A stretch of 64,000 nt of DNA from Vibrio quintilis. Its GTDB lineage: Bacteria > Pseudomonadota > Gammaproteobacteria > Enterobacterales > Vibrionaceae. Made by a program: the position numbers and the translations under genes. The stretch spans positions 3,844,001 to 3,908,000 of the forward strand of contig NZ_AP024897.1 in NCBI RefSeq assembly GCF_024529975.1, read 5' to 3'. This document shows positions 9,289-18,399 of the stretch, piece by piece. Within the stretch, counting starts at the first letter, position 1; every line of letters starts with the position of its first letter. A model generated the notes under the pieces. That model was given only the letters and a program-made list of their open reading frames with translations, had not been told where the DNA came from and ran no database searches.

Positions 9289-9408
9289 TGGCTGCTTAAA
9301 CACAACGGGTATACCGAATCTGACGAATCTGACGGAGCACTGCACCTTTCACTGATTTAGGTATATACTTCCCTTCCCTGTTATCAACCAGCTAACGAAG
9401 TGCCTTCC

Positions 9409-9885
9409 ATGTTTGAAATCGCTTTATTCGAGCCTGAAATCGCCCCGAATACCGGAAATATTATTCGCTTGTGTGCCAACTGCGGCGCCACACTTCATTT
9501 AATTGAACCTTTGGGCTTTGACCTGGAAGAAAAGAAGGTCCGCCGGGCCGGGCTGGATTACCGCGATCTGGCGAATGTTATCCGCCACGCAGACTACAAT
9601 GCTTTTATCAATTATCTGGAAAAGGAAAGAACATGTTACCGGCTGTTTGCCTGTACCACCAAAACAACCGGCCATCACGTCGATGCAACTTATCAGGAAG
9701 GTGATGTGTTGTTATTCGGCCCTGAAACCCGCGGACTACCGGCAGAAGTGATTGCCAGCCTGCCGGATACCCAGCGTATCCGCATCCCGATGATGCCTGA
9801 CTCAAGGAGCCTGAATCTGTCGAATGCGGTCGCGATTATTGCTTTTGAAACATGGCGTCAATTAGGATTCAAAGGTGCGATTTAA
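9409..9885 (+). CDS. trmL: tRNA (cytidine(34)-2'-O)-methyltransferase TrmL
   Basis: The 158-residue SPOUT-family enzyme methylates the 2'-OH of wobble C34/U34 in leucine tRNAs. The three knot motifs are clear: [23 protein letters not shown] and [16 protein letters not shown]. The minimal single-domain length matches the family (E. coli TrmL 157). The ATG at 9409 gives the expected [11 protein letters not shown] start. A GTG three codons upstream is possible, and neither has a strong ribosome-binding site. It converges on fxsA with a 9-bp gap. Confidence 0.94.
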   Translation: MFEIALFEPEIAPNTGNIIRLCANCGATLHLIEPLGFDLEEKKVRRAGLDYRDLANVIRHADYNAFINYLEKERTCYRLFACTTKTTGHHVDATYQEGDVLLFGPETRGLPAEVIASLPDTQRIRIPMMPDSRSLNLSNAVAIIAFETWRQLGFKGAI

Positions 9886-9894
9886 TACAGAATT

Positions 9895-10377
9895 TTATTT
9901 CAGACGATCATGATGATCGTCTTTGCGTTCGTATTCACCTTCGTAGGTCTGCCCTTCTGATGAATCACTTTGATGATCGTGGTGATGTGTATTCTGATTA
10001 AATCCGGAATTGAATTGTCCCTGAACTACCACTTTCCCCATTAAGTAACGGGCCAGACTTGCTCTTGGCCCCGGCAACAACACAATCATTCCCATCATAT
10101 CGGTCATAAAACCGGGAGTAAGCAACAAAACACCAGCCACAGCAAGCATCACGCCTTCAAGGATCTGCTGAGCCGGTAATTCACCCGCCTGTATTCGTTG
10201 TTGCACGGTCAGTAAGGTTTGTATTCCCTGACTACGAACCAGCGATGCACCGACAAAAGCTGTAATCAACACCAACCCAATCGTTGGCCATAGGCCGATA
10301 AAACCACCAACCTGAATAAACAGGCCAATTTCAATTACCGGTACGGCAATGAATAAAACTAAGATAATCGGAAACAC
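9895..10377 (-). CDS. fxsA: FxsA family membrane protein
   Basis: The 160-residue protein has several hydrophobic segments in the first 115 residues (FPIILVLFIAVPVIEIGLF, the LWPTIGLVLITAFVGASL region, and the LAVAGVLLLTPGFMTD region), the FxsA signature. A hydrophilic tail rich in His and acidic residues follows. In E. coli FxsA overproduction relieves phage T7 exclusion by F plasmids; its normal role is unknown. I place the start at the GTG at 10377, directly after a perfect AGGAGG at 10382-10387. The frame also opens at an ATG at 10404, but that ATG has no good site and would put AGGAGG inside the gene. Confidence 0.85.
   Translation of the reverse strand: MFPIILVLFIAVPVIEIGLFIQVGGFIGLWPTIGLVLITAFVGASLVRSQGIQTLLTVQQRIQAGELPAQQILEGVMLAVAGVLLLTPGFMTDMMGMIVLLPGPRASLARYLMGKVVVQGQFNSGFNQNTHHHDHQSDSSEGQTYEGEYERKDDHHDRLK
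9902..9922. terminator. Hairpin at the 3' end of fxsA, shared with trmL
   Basis: AGACGATCA and TGATCGTCT form a perfect 9-bp stem with a 3-nt loop, 17 nt after the trmL stop. It lies inside the last codons of fxsA (the HHDRLK region). On the plus strand it is followed by TTTG. It may stop trmL transcription within the converging gene. Confidence 0.45.
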
Positions 10378-10585
10378 AATACCTCCTGCTGTCAGTTTTC
10401 TCATTTTAGCGTAATTCGCTGATAAATCCGATGCATTCCCTGTGCAGAAACAGAATATTTCCCGGACAAGACTGAGAATAAAGTGTTCAACAAACCCCGC
10501 TTATCAATAGCTTTCACGATATGTTGGCGGAAATCTGACCATTGAACTAAGTTTTAAAATGTTTAGCTAATCACTTGGTCTCATA

Positions 10586-12469
10586 ATGAAACGGATAATA
10601 AGAACAATTCAAAAAATGATCATGCTCTGGCTGGGTCTTTCAATTATATCTCTGGGTTATTATTTTCACTTTACCCATGAATCACAGCGTTTTCTGCTGA
10701 CACAACTGAAAGAACAAAACCATCAATTCATGAATTATATTGAATCGGGTACTTTGAGTTTACATCAGAACTTACAACAGATTTTTTATCAGCTCAGCCA
10801 TTCCCCATTGCTGGATGACTTTGCCGTTTCTGAATTGCCGAAGCTCAAGCAATATATACAGAATGAGTGGTTAGTGACTCTGACCAATAACCGGTTCATT
10901 TACCAGCTTCGCTACATTAATAATCATGGCCGGGAAGTGATTCGGGTTGATAATCCGCCACATGACCCGCATCCACATATTGTCGCAGATGAAAGACTCA
11001 GAAATTTGTCAGATACCAATTACTATAACTACGCCCGTCAGCTTAATACCGGTGAACAAGGCTATTTTGGTATCAAAGTCGAACCGGAAACCAATCAACC
11101 GGTTATCCGGATGATTTTTCCTGTTGAAGATCAGTATCAGCGGCATGGTTACTTCATCGCCTGCCTGAACATTCTCGACATTATTCAGGAGATTACGGCC
11201 AATGAGCAAGGATATAACGTCAGTCTGGTTAATGCGAACGGAGACTACGTGATCAATAGTCATCCGGAAAAATCACGCCCGGAGCCGACATCAGATAAAA
11301 GAGCATACAATCTGGCGACCAAATCCCCAAAACTCTGGCAGGCCATTCACCAGCTCACCAAAGTTAACGGAGACTATCACACACAAGATGGACTGTATTC
11401 CTTCCGTAATTTTCAATCCGGTATCTTACATTCTTCTTCCAGCCTGGTTCTGATGGTCATGATGTCTCATCACCAGATTCAGCACATGCTCACCCAACGG
11501 GGAAAAGAAGTACTGACAAATACTGTCACACTCGAACTGATCCTGGGGTTATTTGCTGCAATTCTGGCTTTATTCTGGGAAAACTATACGCAGAAAAAGC
11601 TGGAGCACACATTCAATCAGATCGTTATCGATAACAGTGCTGCAGTCGCTCTCACCGATGACCGTCATCATATCCTTCATGCCAATGTGCGGTTCTGTGA
11701 ACTCACTGAAAAAGAGATTTCTGAAGTGAAGGGCAAACCAATTTTATCTCTGCATCCATCCGGAATCCGCTACAGACATGCATTAAAACAACTGCATGAT
11801 TGTGGAGAATGGCACGGAGAGCTTCAGATTGGCCGTCGGGAAAACCCCCGCACCTGTAAGGTGGAAGTCAGGGCGATGAAGAAAAACCAGTACTTTGTCT
11901 ATTCTCTGAGTGACATCTCTGAACAATATGAAACGATCCGGCAATTAAAGGAGAAAAATGAAAGAGACCCGGCAACCATGTTATGGAATAAGGCGAAGTT
12001 TCATAAAACACTGTCCCATTATTCTCAATTAAGTGCCCGCTACGAAGGACAGTATCCATGCTGCCTTGCGATTATCGATATTGATGATTTCAAAAACATC
12101 AATGATACCTACGGACACGCAACCGGAGATCATATCATTCACTGGCTGGCAAAGCAGCTCAAAGCAAAACTCAGGGACACCGACTTTATTGCCCGCATCG
12201 GCGGAGATGAGTTTGCCGTCATCATCCAGAACGCCAGACCAGAAGCAACTCGGCAACTGATGCAAAGACTATGTGAAACCATCGAACATTATCATGCTCA
12301 TCCGTTAACCATCAGTATTGGGGTTACTGCAATTACAGATGATCCTCAGGAGTGCTTCAGTAAAGCAGATCAGGCACTTTACCTGTCTAAGCGTAAAGGC
12401 AAAAATTGTATTTCAATCCACGGGATACAGCCACTTCCTATGGTTGAGGCGATTCATTCCGTTACCTGA
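10586..12469 (+). CDS. Membrane-bound diguanylate cyclase (sensor-PAS-GGDEF)
   Basis: The 627-residue protein should make cyclic di-GMP from two GTP. It has a transmembrane helix at about 11-27 and a periplasmic sensor region of double-CACHE type to about 305 (YNYARQL and GYFGIKVEPETNQPVIR are typical). A second helix at about 312-332, a PAS domain at about 340-455 and a GGDEF domain follow from about 465. The active-site motif is intact (RIGGDEF), and the inhibitory RxxD site (RDTD) lies five residues before it, so feedback control by cyclic di-GMP is likely. No EAL domain is present. Neighbouring genes give no hint of its signal. Confidence 0.9.
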   Translation: MKRIIRTIQKMIMLWLGLSIISLGYYFHFTHESQRFLLTQLKEQNHQFMNYIESGTLSLHQNLQQIFYQLSHSPLLDDFAVSELPKLKQYIQNEWLVTLTNNRFIYQLRYINNHGREVIRVDNPPHDPHPHIVADERLRNLSDTNYYNYARQLNTGEQGYFGIKVEPETNQPVIRMIFPVEDQYQRHGYFIACLNILDIIQEITANEQGYNVSLVNANGDYVINSHPEKSRPEPTSDKRAYNLATKSPKLWQAIHQLTKVNGDYHTQDGLYSFRNFQSGILHSSSSLVLMVMMSHHQIQHMLTQRGKEVLTNTVTLELILGLFAAILALFWENYTQKKLEHTFNQIVIDNSAAVALTDDRHHILHANVRFCELTEKEISEVKGKPILSLHPSGIRYRHALKQLHDCGEWHGELQIGRRENPRTCKVEVRAMKKNQYFVYSLSDISEQYETIRQLKEKNERDPATMLWNKAKFHKTLSHYSQLSARYEGQYPCCLAIIDIDDFKNINDTYGHATGDHIIHWLAKQLKAKLRDTDFIARIGGDEFAVIIQNARPEATRQLMQRLCETIEHYHAHPLTISIGVTAITDDPQECFSKADQALYLSKRKGKNCISIHGIQPLPMVEAIHSVT

Positions 12470-12491
12470 TTCACTGCCGGCTTCAGCCATA

Positions 12492-12531
12492 TATACCCAA
12501 ACAACCTGAAGATGCAGGTTGCTTGGGTATA
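12492..12531. repeat. Dispersed palindromic repeat, full 40-bp copy
   Basis: The 15-bp arms TATACCCAAACAACC and GGTTGCTTGGGTATA are complementary at 14 of 15 positions around a TGAAGATGCA loop. It is 23 nt after the cyclase stop, within the 267-bp gap before dsbD. It is nearly identical to the copy at 30316-30355. Confidence 0.85.
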
Positions 12532-12736
12532 GAAACACAGGTATAGCCTTGATGGTTATTTGGTATACAATGAACAGAAGAAAGTGATTCTTGTGCTGTG
12601 CCTCACTATTCTGTTGATACGTTGAGCTGTCACCGGATTTTGAGGGAATCATTTAAGAGGATGTTTGTCTTATGAGACCCAACCCATAATCATGTCAGTC
12701 GGAATAATGTCAGTCAAAACCAGGTCAGTCAGATAT

Positions 12737-14503
12737 ATGCGTTTGATCGTTTTTCTGCTTATATCTCTGCTTACAACCGTATCTCAGGCGCAACTTTTTG
12801 AAAATAATAGCGCACCGGTGCTGGCGCCGGAATCAAGCCGGTTTGTCACCGCAGAAGAAGCATTCCCTTTTCACGCTTATCAGGAAGGTAACCAGTTACT
12901 GATAGACTGGCAGGTTCAGCCAGGCTATTACCTGTATCAAAGCCGGATGTCATTCAATCCGGACAATGTGAAAATCAAATCCAGCAACATACCAGATGGC
13001 ATACCACATAAAGATGAATTCTTTGGTCAGGTTAATGTTTATACTGAACCGGTATTCGTGACGCTGACTCTGACCGATGCAATCAGGCAACCAAGTATTA
13101 CGATTAAGTATCAGGGGTGTGCTAAAAAAGGATTCTGCTATCCGCCGGAACAACAGGTGATCACCATCGATCCGACACTGATTCCGGCATCCGCTCAAGC
13201 TGCATCTCATCCACCGTCGCCCTCATCCCAGGAGCCACAATCAGAACAGGATCGTCTCGCAGATAAGTTGGACAATAACCTCTGGAGTATTCCTCTGTTT
13301 CTGCTGCTGGGAATAGGTCTGGCATTCACGCCCTGTGTTTTCCCCATGTATCCGATTATCACCAGTATTGTTCTGGGGCGGAAAGACGTCACCCGCAAGC
13401 AGGCGTTCAAACTCGGACTGATTTATGTTCAGGGAATGGCACTCACTTATACCGCTTTGGGTCTGGTGGTGGCTTCCGCAGGGTTAAAATTTCAGGCATT
13501 GCTGCAAAGTCCGGTGATTTTAATCGGATTCAGTATTCTGTTTGTCGCTCTTTCACTGTCAATGTTTGGTGTCTACACCCTGCAGATGCCGGGCAGATTA
13601 CAAACTTACCTGAATCAGCTGAGTGATAAACAAACTCAGGGGCAGACGCTGGGCGTTTTCCTGATGGGCGCGATCTCCGGCCTTGTCTGCTCACCATGTA
13701 CAACGGCGCCCTTATCCGGTGCCTTACTCTATGTCGCCCAGACGGGTGATTTAGTGATTGGCGGCATTGCACTTTATGCCCTGGGCATGGGGATGGGCAT
13801 TCCGTTAATTTTGATCGCAGTATTTGGCCATCAGTTCTTACCCAGATCGGGGCCATGGATGGAAAAAGTCAAAACCTTATTTGGTTTTATCCTGCTTGCT
13901 GCTCCCGTTTTCCTGCTGGAGAGGATCCTGCCCGAAGTCTGGTCAGCCGGTTTATGGACTGCATTGGGTATCTGTTTCTCTATCTGGCTGTTCCTGACCG
14001 GCAGAACACACTCTCCCACACCGTTCCGGAAGGGGATCGTAACTTTGTTCTCTGTCGCGGGTCTCTGCCTGTCAGCACTCCCTGTCAGCTCTTATTTACT
14101 CAGTCATGAAACACAGCAGGAAGAACATGCGATCCAGTTTGTTCAGGTCAACACAATTGAAGCCCTGAAACAGCAACTGGCGCAGGCAAAGCTGGCCGGG
14201 CAGCCCGTCATGTTTGACCTGTATGCAGACTGGTGTGTGGCCTGTAAAGAGTTTGAGAAATATACATTCAGTGATCCATCAGTCCAAAGACAACTCAGTA
14301 ATTTCAAACTGGTTCAGGCGGATGTGACGAATAATTCCAAAGCCGATCAGGAAATCCTCCGCTCGTTTAATATCCTCGGTTTGCCAACCATTCTGTTCTG
14401 GAACGGGGAAGGGCAAGCAGTATCTGCGGCTAAAATCTCCGGTTTTCTGTCAGCCGAAGATTTTCAAAGAAATATCAGTCAGAATCACCTCTCTGCGAAT
14501 TAG
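12737..14503 (+). CDS. dsbD: Thiol:disulfide interchange protein DsbD
   Basis: The 588-residue protein carries electrons from cytoplasmic thioredoxin to periplasmic DsbC and related proteins. The parts are a signal peptide (MRLIVFLLISLLTTVSQA), an N-terminal immunoglobulin-like domain with the Cys pair in GCAKKGFCYPP, and a central eight-helix domain with Cys in FTPCVFPMYP and VCSPCTTAPL. A C-terminal thioredoxin domain with WCVACK completes it. All six redox cysteines are present. The ATG at 12737 is chosen because it starts the signal peptide. In-frame starts at 12665 (TTG with an AAGAGG site) and 12692 would add up to 24 hydrophilic residues, so the start is uncertain. Confidence 0.93.
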   Translation: MRLIVFLLISLLTTVSQAQLFENNSAPVLAPESSRFVTAEEAFPFHAYQEGNQLLIDWQVQPGYYLYQSRMSFNPDNVKIKSSNIPDGIPHKDEFFGQVNVYTEPVFVTLTLTDAIRQPSITIKYQGCAKKGFCYPPEQQVITIDPTLIPASAQAASHPPSPSSQEPQSEQDRLADKLDNNLWSIPLFLLLGIGLAFTPCVFPMYPIITSIVLGRKDVTRKQAFKLGLIYVQGMALTYTALGLVVASAGLKFQALLQSPVILIGFSILFVALSLSMFGVYTLQMPGRLQTYLNQLSDKQTQGQTLGVFLMGAISGLVCSPCTTAPLSGALLYVAQTGDLVIGGIALYALGMGMGIPLILIAVFGHQFLPRSGPWMEKVKTLFGFILLAAPVFLLERILPEVWSAGLWTALGICFSIWLFLTGRTHSPTPFRKGIVTLFSVAGLCLSALPVSSYLLSHETQQEEHAIQFVQVNTIEALKQQLAQAKLAGQPVMFDLYADWCVACKEFEKYTFSDPSVQRQLSNFKLVQADVTNNSKADQEILRSFNILGLPTILFWNGEGQAVSAAKISGFLSAEDFQRNISQNHLSAN

Positions 14504-14511
14504 TCCTGTAA

Positions 14512-14537
14512 CCGGGCAGAATCAATATTCTGCCCGG
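14512..14537 (+). terminator. Hairpin after dsbD
   Basis: CCGGGCAGAAT and ATTCTGCCCGG form a perfect 11-bp stem with a 4-nt loop, 8 nt after the stop codon. No T run follows, so termination is probable but not certain. Confidence 0.55.
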
Positions 14538-14652
14538 CTGACCAACCTCACATATTTAACACAGAGTCTGTAAATTTAATCCTGTTATATTGTTCCAAAA
14601 AATGATTAGAACAATAATTTAAACTGGCTCAACATAAAAAGTATAAATACCA

Positions 14653-15282
14653 ATGGACTCTACCTACACTATTATCATCGCTGATGATCACCCACTATTC
14701 AGAAATGCGCTTTTTCAGGCTGTTCATCTCGCCGTCAGTGGTGCCAACCTGCTCGAAGCTGATTCTTTAGATACTTTACTTTCCATTCTTGCCAGAGAAA
14801 AAGAGACTGATCTGGTGCTGCTGGATCTGAAAATGCCCGGAGCAAATGGCATGTCTGGATTAATCCAGCTGAAGTCAAATTATCCGGATTTACCCGTTGT
14901 CGTGATCTCAGCCAGCGAAGAACCCACGGTTGTCTCTCAGGTTAAAAAACATGGCGGGTTTGGCTTTATTCCCAAATCAAGCGATATGAGAGAACTGACA
15001 GAAGCCCTGAATCAGGTGCTCAGAGGCGAACCGTACTTCCCGGAGAATATCGACCTGAGTACAGCGAAGGCAGACAGTCTGTCTGAAAAAGTCGCCACAT
15101 TAACACCTCAGCAATACAAAGTGTTGTCCATGTTATCTGACGGTTTGCTGAACAAACAAATCGCCTATGAACTGAATGTTTCAGAAGCAACAATCAAAGC
15201 GCATATGACGGCAATTTTCCGCAAACTGGATGTCAAAAACAGGACACAGGCAGTCATTCTGCTGGGTGAACTGAATGACTAA
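14653..15282 (+). CDS. crbR: LuxR/NarL-family response regulator, probably CrbR
   Basis: The 209-residue protein has a receiver domain with IIADDHPLF, phosphoacceptor Asp58 in LVLLDLKMPGANG, and Lys in GFIPKSS. A LuxR-type helix-turn-helix follows at about 147-205 (LTPQQYKVLSMLSDGLLNKQIA, then VSEATIKAHM). In V. cholerae the LuxR-type regulator found after dsbD and before a symporter pair is CrbR. CrbR responds to the kinase CrbS and switches on acetate uptake and acetyl-CoA synthetase. The identification rests on family and position. No kinase gene is adjacent, consistent with CrbS being encoded elsewhere. Confidence 0.75.
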   Translation: MDSTYTIIIADDHPLFRNALFQAVHLAVSGANLLEADSLDTLLSILAREKETDLVLLDLKMPGANGMSGLIQLKSNYPDLPVVVISASEEPTVVSQVKKHGGFGFIPKSSDMRELTEALNQVLRGEPYFPENIDLSTAKADSLSEKVATLTPQQYKVLSMLSDGLLNKQIAYELNVSEATIKAHMTAIFRKLDVKNRTQAVILLGELND

Positions 15283-15348
15283 GCAGCTGACTTTGTGTCA
15301 CACTCTGAATGCGTGCAACATGAGCAAAATTCAGCAGGCCCTGAATAT

Positions 15349-15385
15349 TGTCAGCGAGTGAAATATCATCATTCGCTGACATTTT
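15349..15385 (+). terminator. Terminator after crbR
   Basis: TGTCAGCGA (15349-15357) and TCGCTGACA (15373-15381) form a 9-bp stem, followed by TTTT. It separates crbR from the downstream symporter operon in a 386-bp gap that otherwise holds AT-rich promoter DNA. Confidence 0.65.
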
Positions 15386-15529
15386 ACCTCGCTCATCTTC
15401 CCCTCAAAATAGCATGATCGCCACGAGTCAGGAATAAATACCGGCTGTTCAAAACAGACAGAAAAGCAGAACTGGCTGTGCTCATCATTATACTTTCGGC
15501 TAACAGAACCTTTATTTAACAAATAATTT

Positions 15530-15546
15530 ACATGAATTTCTCATGT
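15530..15546. promoter_or_regulatory. Candidate operator upstream of the symporter operon
   Basis: ACATGA and TCATGT are a perfect 6-bp inverted repeat with a 5-nt spacer, about 120 nt before the small-subunit start. A dyad of this size could bind a dimeric regulator such as the adjacent CrbR-like protein, but no consensus is known to me, so this is inference only. Confidence 0.3.
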
Positions 15547-15668
15547 GTTAATTATTAATTGATTGATAATCCATATAAAAATCAAAATACCAAAGTTGAA
15601 CAGATTTGTATCACTCTCCCTGCTAACTTAAAAATGCAACATTATATTAACAATAAAAGGAGAATGTC

Positions 15669-15935
15669 ATGTCGTTCGAATCATCGGAACATGCACAGGC
15701 TTACTGGAAAGAAAATCTGACCTTAATGGGCGTATTACTCTCTGTCTGGTTCTTAGTATCCTACGGTGCAGGAGTCTTATTTGTTGAACCGCTGAATTCC
15801 ATTCAGGTGGGAGGATTCAAACTTGGATTCTGGTTTGCGCAACAGGGAGCGATTTATACATTCGTTGCACTGATTTTTATTTATGTATGGCGCATGAATG
15901 CACTGGATAAAAAATATAACGTTCACGAAGAGTAA
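15669..15935 (+). CDS. DUF4212 small subunit of a sodium/solute symporter
   Basis: The 88-residue protein has two transmembrane helices (about 19-38 and 54-73) and the DUF4212 landmarks YWKENL near the start, VEPLNSIQVGGF in the loop and LGFWFAQQGAIY before helix 2. Such proteins are always found directly before a large sodium/solute symporter subunit, as here (11-nt gap). A strong AAGGAG site precedes the ATG. It is predicted to form a two-component transporter for acetate or another short-chain acid. The substrate is inferred from the ActP-like partner. Confidence 0.9.
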   Translation: MSFESSEHAQAYWKENLTLMGVLLSVWFLVSYGAGVLFVEPLNSIQVGGFKLGFWFAQQGAIYTFVALIFIYVWRMNALDKKYNVHEE

Positions 15936-15946
15936 AGGGGTGCAAT

Positions 15947-17650
15947 ATGGATATTCAAACCTGGACATTTATTCTGGTCGGCCTGACATTCTCGCTATAC
16001 ATCGGTATTGCCGTCTGGGCAAGAGCGGCATCCACCAGCGAGTTTTATGTTGCCGGAGGCGGCGTTCATCCGGTTGCCAACGGCATGGCAACTGCAGCGG
16101 ACTGGATGTCAGCAGCTTCCTTTATTTCAATGGCAGGAATTATTTCTTTCATTGGTTATGACGGTGGCGTTTACCTGATGGGCTGGACCGGCGGTTACGT
16201 TTTACTCGCACTTTGTCTTGCACCTTATCTGCGAAAATTTGGTAAGTTCACCGTCCCGGATTTCATCGGCGATCGCTACTATTCCAAAACCGCCAGAATG
16301 GTCGCCGTTTTCTGCGCCATATTTGTTTCATTCACTTACGTCGCCGGGCAGATGCGTGGTGTGGGCGTCGTCTTTGCCCGTTTCCTTGAGGTCGATATTA
16401 ACTTAGGGATTATCATCGGTATGGCGATTGTTTTTTTCTACGCCGTTATGGGGGGGATGAAAGGCATTACTTACACTCAGGTCGCACAATATTGTGTGCT
16501 GATTTTCGCTTTTATGGTCCCGGCTATTTTTACCTCACTAATGATGACCGGATCGGTACTGCCTCAGATCGGCTTTGGCTCCACCATGTCCGGCTCGGAA
16601 ACATATCTGCTCGACCGGCTGGATGGACTAACACAGGAGTTAGGCTTTACCGCCTATACAGACGGCTCAAAAAGTATGGTCGATGTCTTTTTCATCTGCG
16701 CGGCATTAATGGTTGGAACGGCTGGTTTACCTCACGTGATTATTCGCTTTTTTACTGTTCCTAAAGTGTCTGATGCACGGATATCCGCCGGGTGGGCGCT
16801 GGTCTTTATTGCCTTACTCTATACAACAGCTCCGGCAGTCGCAGCGTTTGCCAGAGTTAATATGATTGAAACCATTAACGGGCCAGATATGCAGGGTGTT
16901 CAGGCTACTGAAGCCCCCGGCTGGTATAAAAACTGGGAAAGTACCGGACTGGTTGCCTGGGATGATAAAAATGGTGACGGTAAAATGTTTTATGCCGGAG
17001 ATGCGCGGAATGAAATGAAAATTAACCGCGATATCATCGTACTCGCTTCACCGGAGCTGGCTAAATTACCGAACTGGGTCGTTGCCCTGCTGGCTGCTGG
17101 CGGTCTGGCCGCAGCACTTTCCACAGCTGCCGGATTACTGCTGGTGATATCGACTTCAATCTCTCATGACCTGCTCAAAAAAGGCTTTAAGCCGGATATG
17201 ACGGATAAACAGGAATTGCTGGCCGCCCGGCTTGGCGCAGCGCTGGCCGTCATCGGTGCGGGTTACTTAGGGATCAATCCGCCCGGTTTTGTCGCTCAGG
17301 TGGTTGCTTTCGCTTTCGGACTGGCAGCCTCATCATTCTTCCCTGCCATCATTATGGGAATTTTTTATAAACGAATGAATAAAGAAGGCGCAATAGCAGG
17401 CATGATGGCAGGAATCCTGTTCACTGCAGCCTATATTATTTATTTCAAATTTATCAATCCGGGAGCCAATATTGCGGAAAACTGGTGGTTTGGTATCAGC
17501 CCTGAAGGTATCGGCACGCTGGGCATGTGTCTGAACTTTGTGGTGGCAATTGTTGTGAACAAATTTACTGCAGAAGTACCGGATGATGTTCAGGATATGG
17601 TGGAATCAATCCGCTATCCAAAAGGCGCGGGGACAGCACACGAACATTAA
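15947..17650 (+). CDS. Sodium/solute symporter large subunit, ActP-related
   Basis: The 567-residue protein of the SSS (SLC5) family has about 13 transmembrane helices. It starts with TWTFILVGLTFSLYIGIAVW, and FYVAGGGVHPVANGMATAADWMSAASF is the family signature. It carries an insert at about 300-355 with an acidic DDKNGDGK loop, typical of the DUF4212-partnered subclass. It should take up a carboxylate such as acetate with Na+. The pair with the DUF4212 gene and the CrbR-like regulator upstream suggest use in the acetate switch. Acetate specificity is inferred, not shown. Confidence 0.88.
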   Translation: MDIQTWTFILVGLTFSLYIGIAVWARAASTSEFYVAGGGVHPVANGMATAADWMSAASFISMAGIISFIGYDGGVYLMGWTGGYVLLALCLAPYLRKFGKFTVPDFIGDRYYSKTARMVAVFCAIFVSFTYVAGQMRGVGVVFARFLEVDINLGIIIGMAIVFFYAVMGGMKGITYTQVAQYCVLIFAFMVPAIFTSLMMTGSVLPQIGFGSTMSGSETYLLDRLDGLTQELGFTAYTDGSKSMVDVFFICAALMVGTAGLPHVIIRFFTVPKVSDARISAGWALVFIALLYTTAPAVAAFARVNMIETINGPDMQGVQATEAPGWYKNWESTGLVAWDDKNGDGKMFYAGDARNEMKINRDIIVLASPELAKLPNWVVALLAAGGLAAALSTAAGLLLVISTSISHDLLKKGFKPDMTDKQELLAARLGAALAVIGAGYLGINPPGFVAQVVAFAFGLAASSFFPAIIMGIFYKRMNKEGAIAGMMAGILFTAAYIIYFKFINPGANIAENWWFGISPEGIGTLGMCLNFVVAIVVNKFTAEVPDDVQDMVESIRYPKGAGTAHEH

Positions 17651-17672
17651 GCTGAATGAGCTGTAAACTTAT

Positions 17673-17707
17673 CAGGCCCGGATTTCCCGGACAACACACC
17701 GGGCCTG
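17673..17707. terminator. Hairpin between the symporter gene and yhhQ
   Basis: CAGGCCCGG and CCGGGCCTG form a perfect 9-bp stem with a 17-nt loop between two converging genes. Plus-strand flank CTCTTTG is a weak T run. Confidence 0.5.
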
Positions 17708-17720
17708 CTCTTTGACTGGA

Positions 17721-18392
17721 TCAGGATGTCATCCCTGCAATACGAAAATCAGGATTAGTCTGAGTGATTTTTTTCACCAGCCAGTTCAGTAACACACCAT
17801 ACATTGGTACAAATAAGCCCAGACTAATCAACAGCTTTACGCCGTAATCAACCAGCGCAATTTCCTGCCAGTGCTGTGCCATAAAAGGATCCGGACTATG
17901 CCAGAATGCAATGGCAAAGAACGCGACCGTATCCAGCGCATTACCAAACAGTGTTGAAGCCGTTGGGGCAATCCACCACTGTTTCAACTGGCGTAAACGA
18001 TTAAAGACTTGCACATCCATGATCTGACCCAGCAGATAAGCAGTAAAGCTGGCGATAGCAATCCGGGCAACAAACCAGTTAATGTCATTCAGTGCCGCCA
18101 TGCCCTGAAAATTACCTTCAAAGAACATCACGGACAATAAATACGATAGCGCTAATGCAGGAATCATCACCAGAAAGATAATTTTTCTTGCCATCGAAGC
18201 ACCAAAGATTCGGACCGTCAGATCCGTTGCCAGAAAAATAAACGGAAATGTAAACGCCCCCCATGTTGTATGGAGCCCCAGAAAGGTAAACGGCAGCTGA
18301 ACCAGGTAATTACTTGAAGCAATCACAAGTAAGTGAAACAAAACAAGATAAACCAGCGCCTTGCGCTGTTGTGCAGGGGTAAAACAACTCAT
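17721..18392 (-). CDS. yhhQ: Queuosine precursor transporter YhhQ (VUT/QPTR family)
   Basis: The 223-residue inner-membrane protein (E. coli YhhQ 221) has about six helices and the family features WGAFTFPFIFLATDLTVRIFG and TLFGNALDTVAFFAIAFW. The family imports preQ0 or preQ1, precursors of the tRNA base queuosine. The ATG is 7 nt after an AAAAAGG ribosome-binding site. That site forms the 3' tail of a compact pseudoknot-like leader resembling a preQ1-I riboswitch, which fits the proposed cargo. A good promoter lies about 115 nt upstream. Confidence 0.92.
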   Translation of the reverse strand: MSCFTPAQQRKALVYLVLFHLLVIASSNYLVQLPFTFLGLHTTWGAFTFPFIFLATDLTVRIFGASMARKIIFLVMIPALALSYLLSVMFFEGNFQGMAALNDINWFVARIAIASFTAYLLGQIMDVQVFNRLRQLKQWWIAPTASTLFGNALDTVAFFAIAFWHSPDPFMAQHWQEIALVDYGVKLLISLGLFVPMYGVLLNWLVKKITQTNPDFRIAGMTS

Positions 18393-18399
18393 CTGTACA

